DNA from: Thermomicrobiales bacterium
GTDB lineage: Bacteria > Chloroflexota > Chloroflexia > Thermomicrobiales > UBA6265
NCBI GenBank assembly: GCA_030446955.1
Contig: JAUJMG010000260.1
Coordinates: forward strand, 1 to 6,155
DNA length: 6,155 bases
Direction: 5' to 3'
In this document: positions 5,635 to 6,155 of the stretch, in pieces
Layout: the number at the start of each line of letters is the position of its first letter
How positions within the stretch are numbered: the stretch's first letter is position 1
The notes under the pieces: generated by a model
Seen by the model: only the letters and a program-made list of their open reading frames with translations
What the model was told of the DNA's origin: nothing
Database searches by the model: none
Made by a program: the position numbers and the translations under genes

Positions 5635-5673
5635 CTCCGCCTCAAAGAAGGTGATCGACAACTCAAGGCGGAG
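5635..5673. repeat. Perfect 8-base inverted repeat in the gap between the tRNA genes
   Basis: CTCCGCCT (5635-5642) and AGGCGGAG (5666-5673) flank a 23-base loop. A second small hairpin, TCGTCG-TCAA-CGACGA, lies at 5741-5756. The wider gap (5585-5872) contains no gene I can support. One plus-strand stretch, 5617-5766, is free of stops and ends at a TGA, but has no start with a ribosome site and no recognisable product; its last residues read MLMYVVVVNDEFG. Confidence 0.45.
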
Positions 5674-5833
5674 AAGGTGCAACAACCGCTAGACCGGCCG
5701 CGGCTCTTCATGACCGGATATGCGATGTTGATGTATGTTGTCGTCGTCAACGACGAATTTGGCTGATAACAGGCGGAGCGTTTCTGGTGACGATCGGTGC
5801 CGGTGGCGACATGGGCGGGCCATGTAAAACGGG

Positions 5834-5862
5834 TTGCTGGAGGAACATCCACATGGTATCCT
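5834..5862 (+). promoter_or_regulatory. Sigma-70-type promoter of tRNA-Pro
   Basis: TTGCTG (5834-5839) and TATCCT (5857-5862) are separated by exactly 17 bases, and the tRNA begins 11 bases after the -10 box. Spacing and position fit a housekeeping promoter for the tRNA and, by read-through, possibly the selA-like gene behind it. Confidence 0.7.
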
Positions 5863-5872
5863 CTGGATTCGG

Positions 5873-5949
<77 letters not shown>

Positions 5950-5953
5950 GGTT

Positions 5954-5985
5954 GGGGAGTGGCTTATGCCGCTCCCCTTTTTGTT
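5954..5985 (+). terminator. Rho-independent terminator after tRNA-Pro
   Basis: GGGGAGTGGC, loop TTAT, GCCGCTCCCC forms a ten-pair stem (one G-U) at 5954-5977, directly followed by TTTTT. This is the clearest intrinsic terminator in the window. It lies between tRNA-Pro and the selA-like gene. Confidence 0.88.
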
Positions 5986-6012
5986 GTCTGGTGACACGAC
6001 AGGAAGGTACGG

Positions 6013-6155
6013 ATGGCGAAGAAGGCGGCGATGTCTGGCACCGAGGCGAGGGGCGTTCGCGCGCTTCCCTCCGTGGCGGCACTGCTTGGCGATCCTGACA
6101 TCCAGTCCGCTACCTCCCTCTCGTCCGCGAATCTGACGAAGCTCCTGCAACGGAT
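6013..6155 (+). CDS. selA: Probable L-seryl-tRNA(Sec) selenium transferase SelA, N-terminal part
   Basis: Only 47 codons are visible before the window ends. The ATG at 6013 is supported by AGGAAGG at 6001-6007 with five bases between. After a short basic leader (MAKKAAMSGTEAR) comes VRALPSVAALLGDPDIQ at about 15-31, which matches the start of the SelA N-terminal domain, where R-x-LPSVD-x-LL is characteristic. The following helix (SANLTKLLQR) also fits. SelA is a PLP enzyme that converts Ser-tRNA(Sec) to Sec-tRNA(Sec) using selenophosphate. The PLP lysine and fold type I core lie outside the window, so the call rests on one motif. tRNA-Pro is directly upstream; the nearby tRNAs are not tRNA-Sec (too short). 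If correct, the organism should also carry selB, selC and selD. Confidence 0.62.
   Translation, partial: MAKKAAMSGTEARGVRALPSVAALLGDPDIQSATSLSSANLTKLLQR

Noticed and set aside
5613..5852. 79-codon minus-strand open frame in the gap between the tRNA genes
   Set aside because: Composition is unlike the neighbouring genes, no ribosome site is evident, and no family is recognised.

Overview
The window is a GC-rich bacterial chromosome segment of ordinary housekeeping genes. Five of the seven protein genes start with GTG or TTG. A TPP riboswitch, an MshA-like glycosyltransferase, a long-form ribosome hibernation factor and a probable selA together fit a GC-rich Chloroflexota lineage (Thermomicrobia/Sphaerobacter-like). 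That placement is inferred from gene style and content only; a high-GC Gram-positive relative cannot be excluded. I see no phage, insertion sequence, CRISPR array or defence system.

Layout from left to right. (1) Minus strand, 1-1250: a thiamine operon led by a TPP riboswitch (1157-1250), then thiD (221-1063), then directly abutting thiG, which is cut by the window edge (1-220). ThiD makes the pyrimidine half of thiamine and ThiG the thiazole half, so the riboswitch lets TPP shut off both. (2) A divergent intergenic stretch (1251-1371) with a 16-bp dyad and a possible -10 box. (3) Plus strand, 1372-3120: an unrecognised 119-residue basic-tailed protein, then a class III PLP aminotransferase of the 4-aminobutyrate type (start reassigned to GTG 1840). 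A strong hairpin terminator follows at 3161-3192. (4) Minus strand, 3344-5584: read in transcription order this is tRNA-Arg(CCT), a long-form hibernation promoting factor (hpf/yfiA), a hairpin terminator, two further dyads, and an MshA-like GT4 glycosyltransferase that converges on the aminotransferase. (5) Plus strand, 5834-6155: a promoter, tRNA-Pro(CGG), a rho-independent terminator, and the first 47 codons of a gene whose N-terminus resembles SelA (selenocysteine synthase).

The 288 bases between the two divergent tRNA genes (5585-5872) hold small inverted repeats and one start-less open stretch, but no gene I can support. The most interesting points are regulatory. selA starts about 30 bases after a strong terminator, leaving little room for its own promoter. 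A perfect 12-bp palindrome lies 18 bases before the glycosyltransferase start. The thiD leader looks built for translational control. No clearly new multi-gene system is visible.
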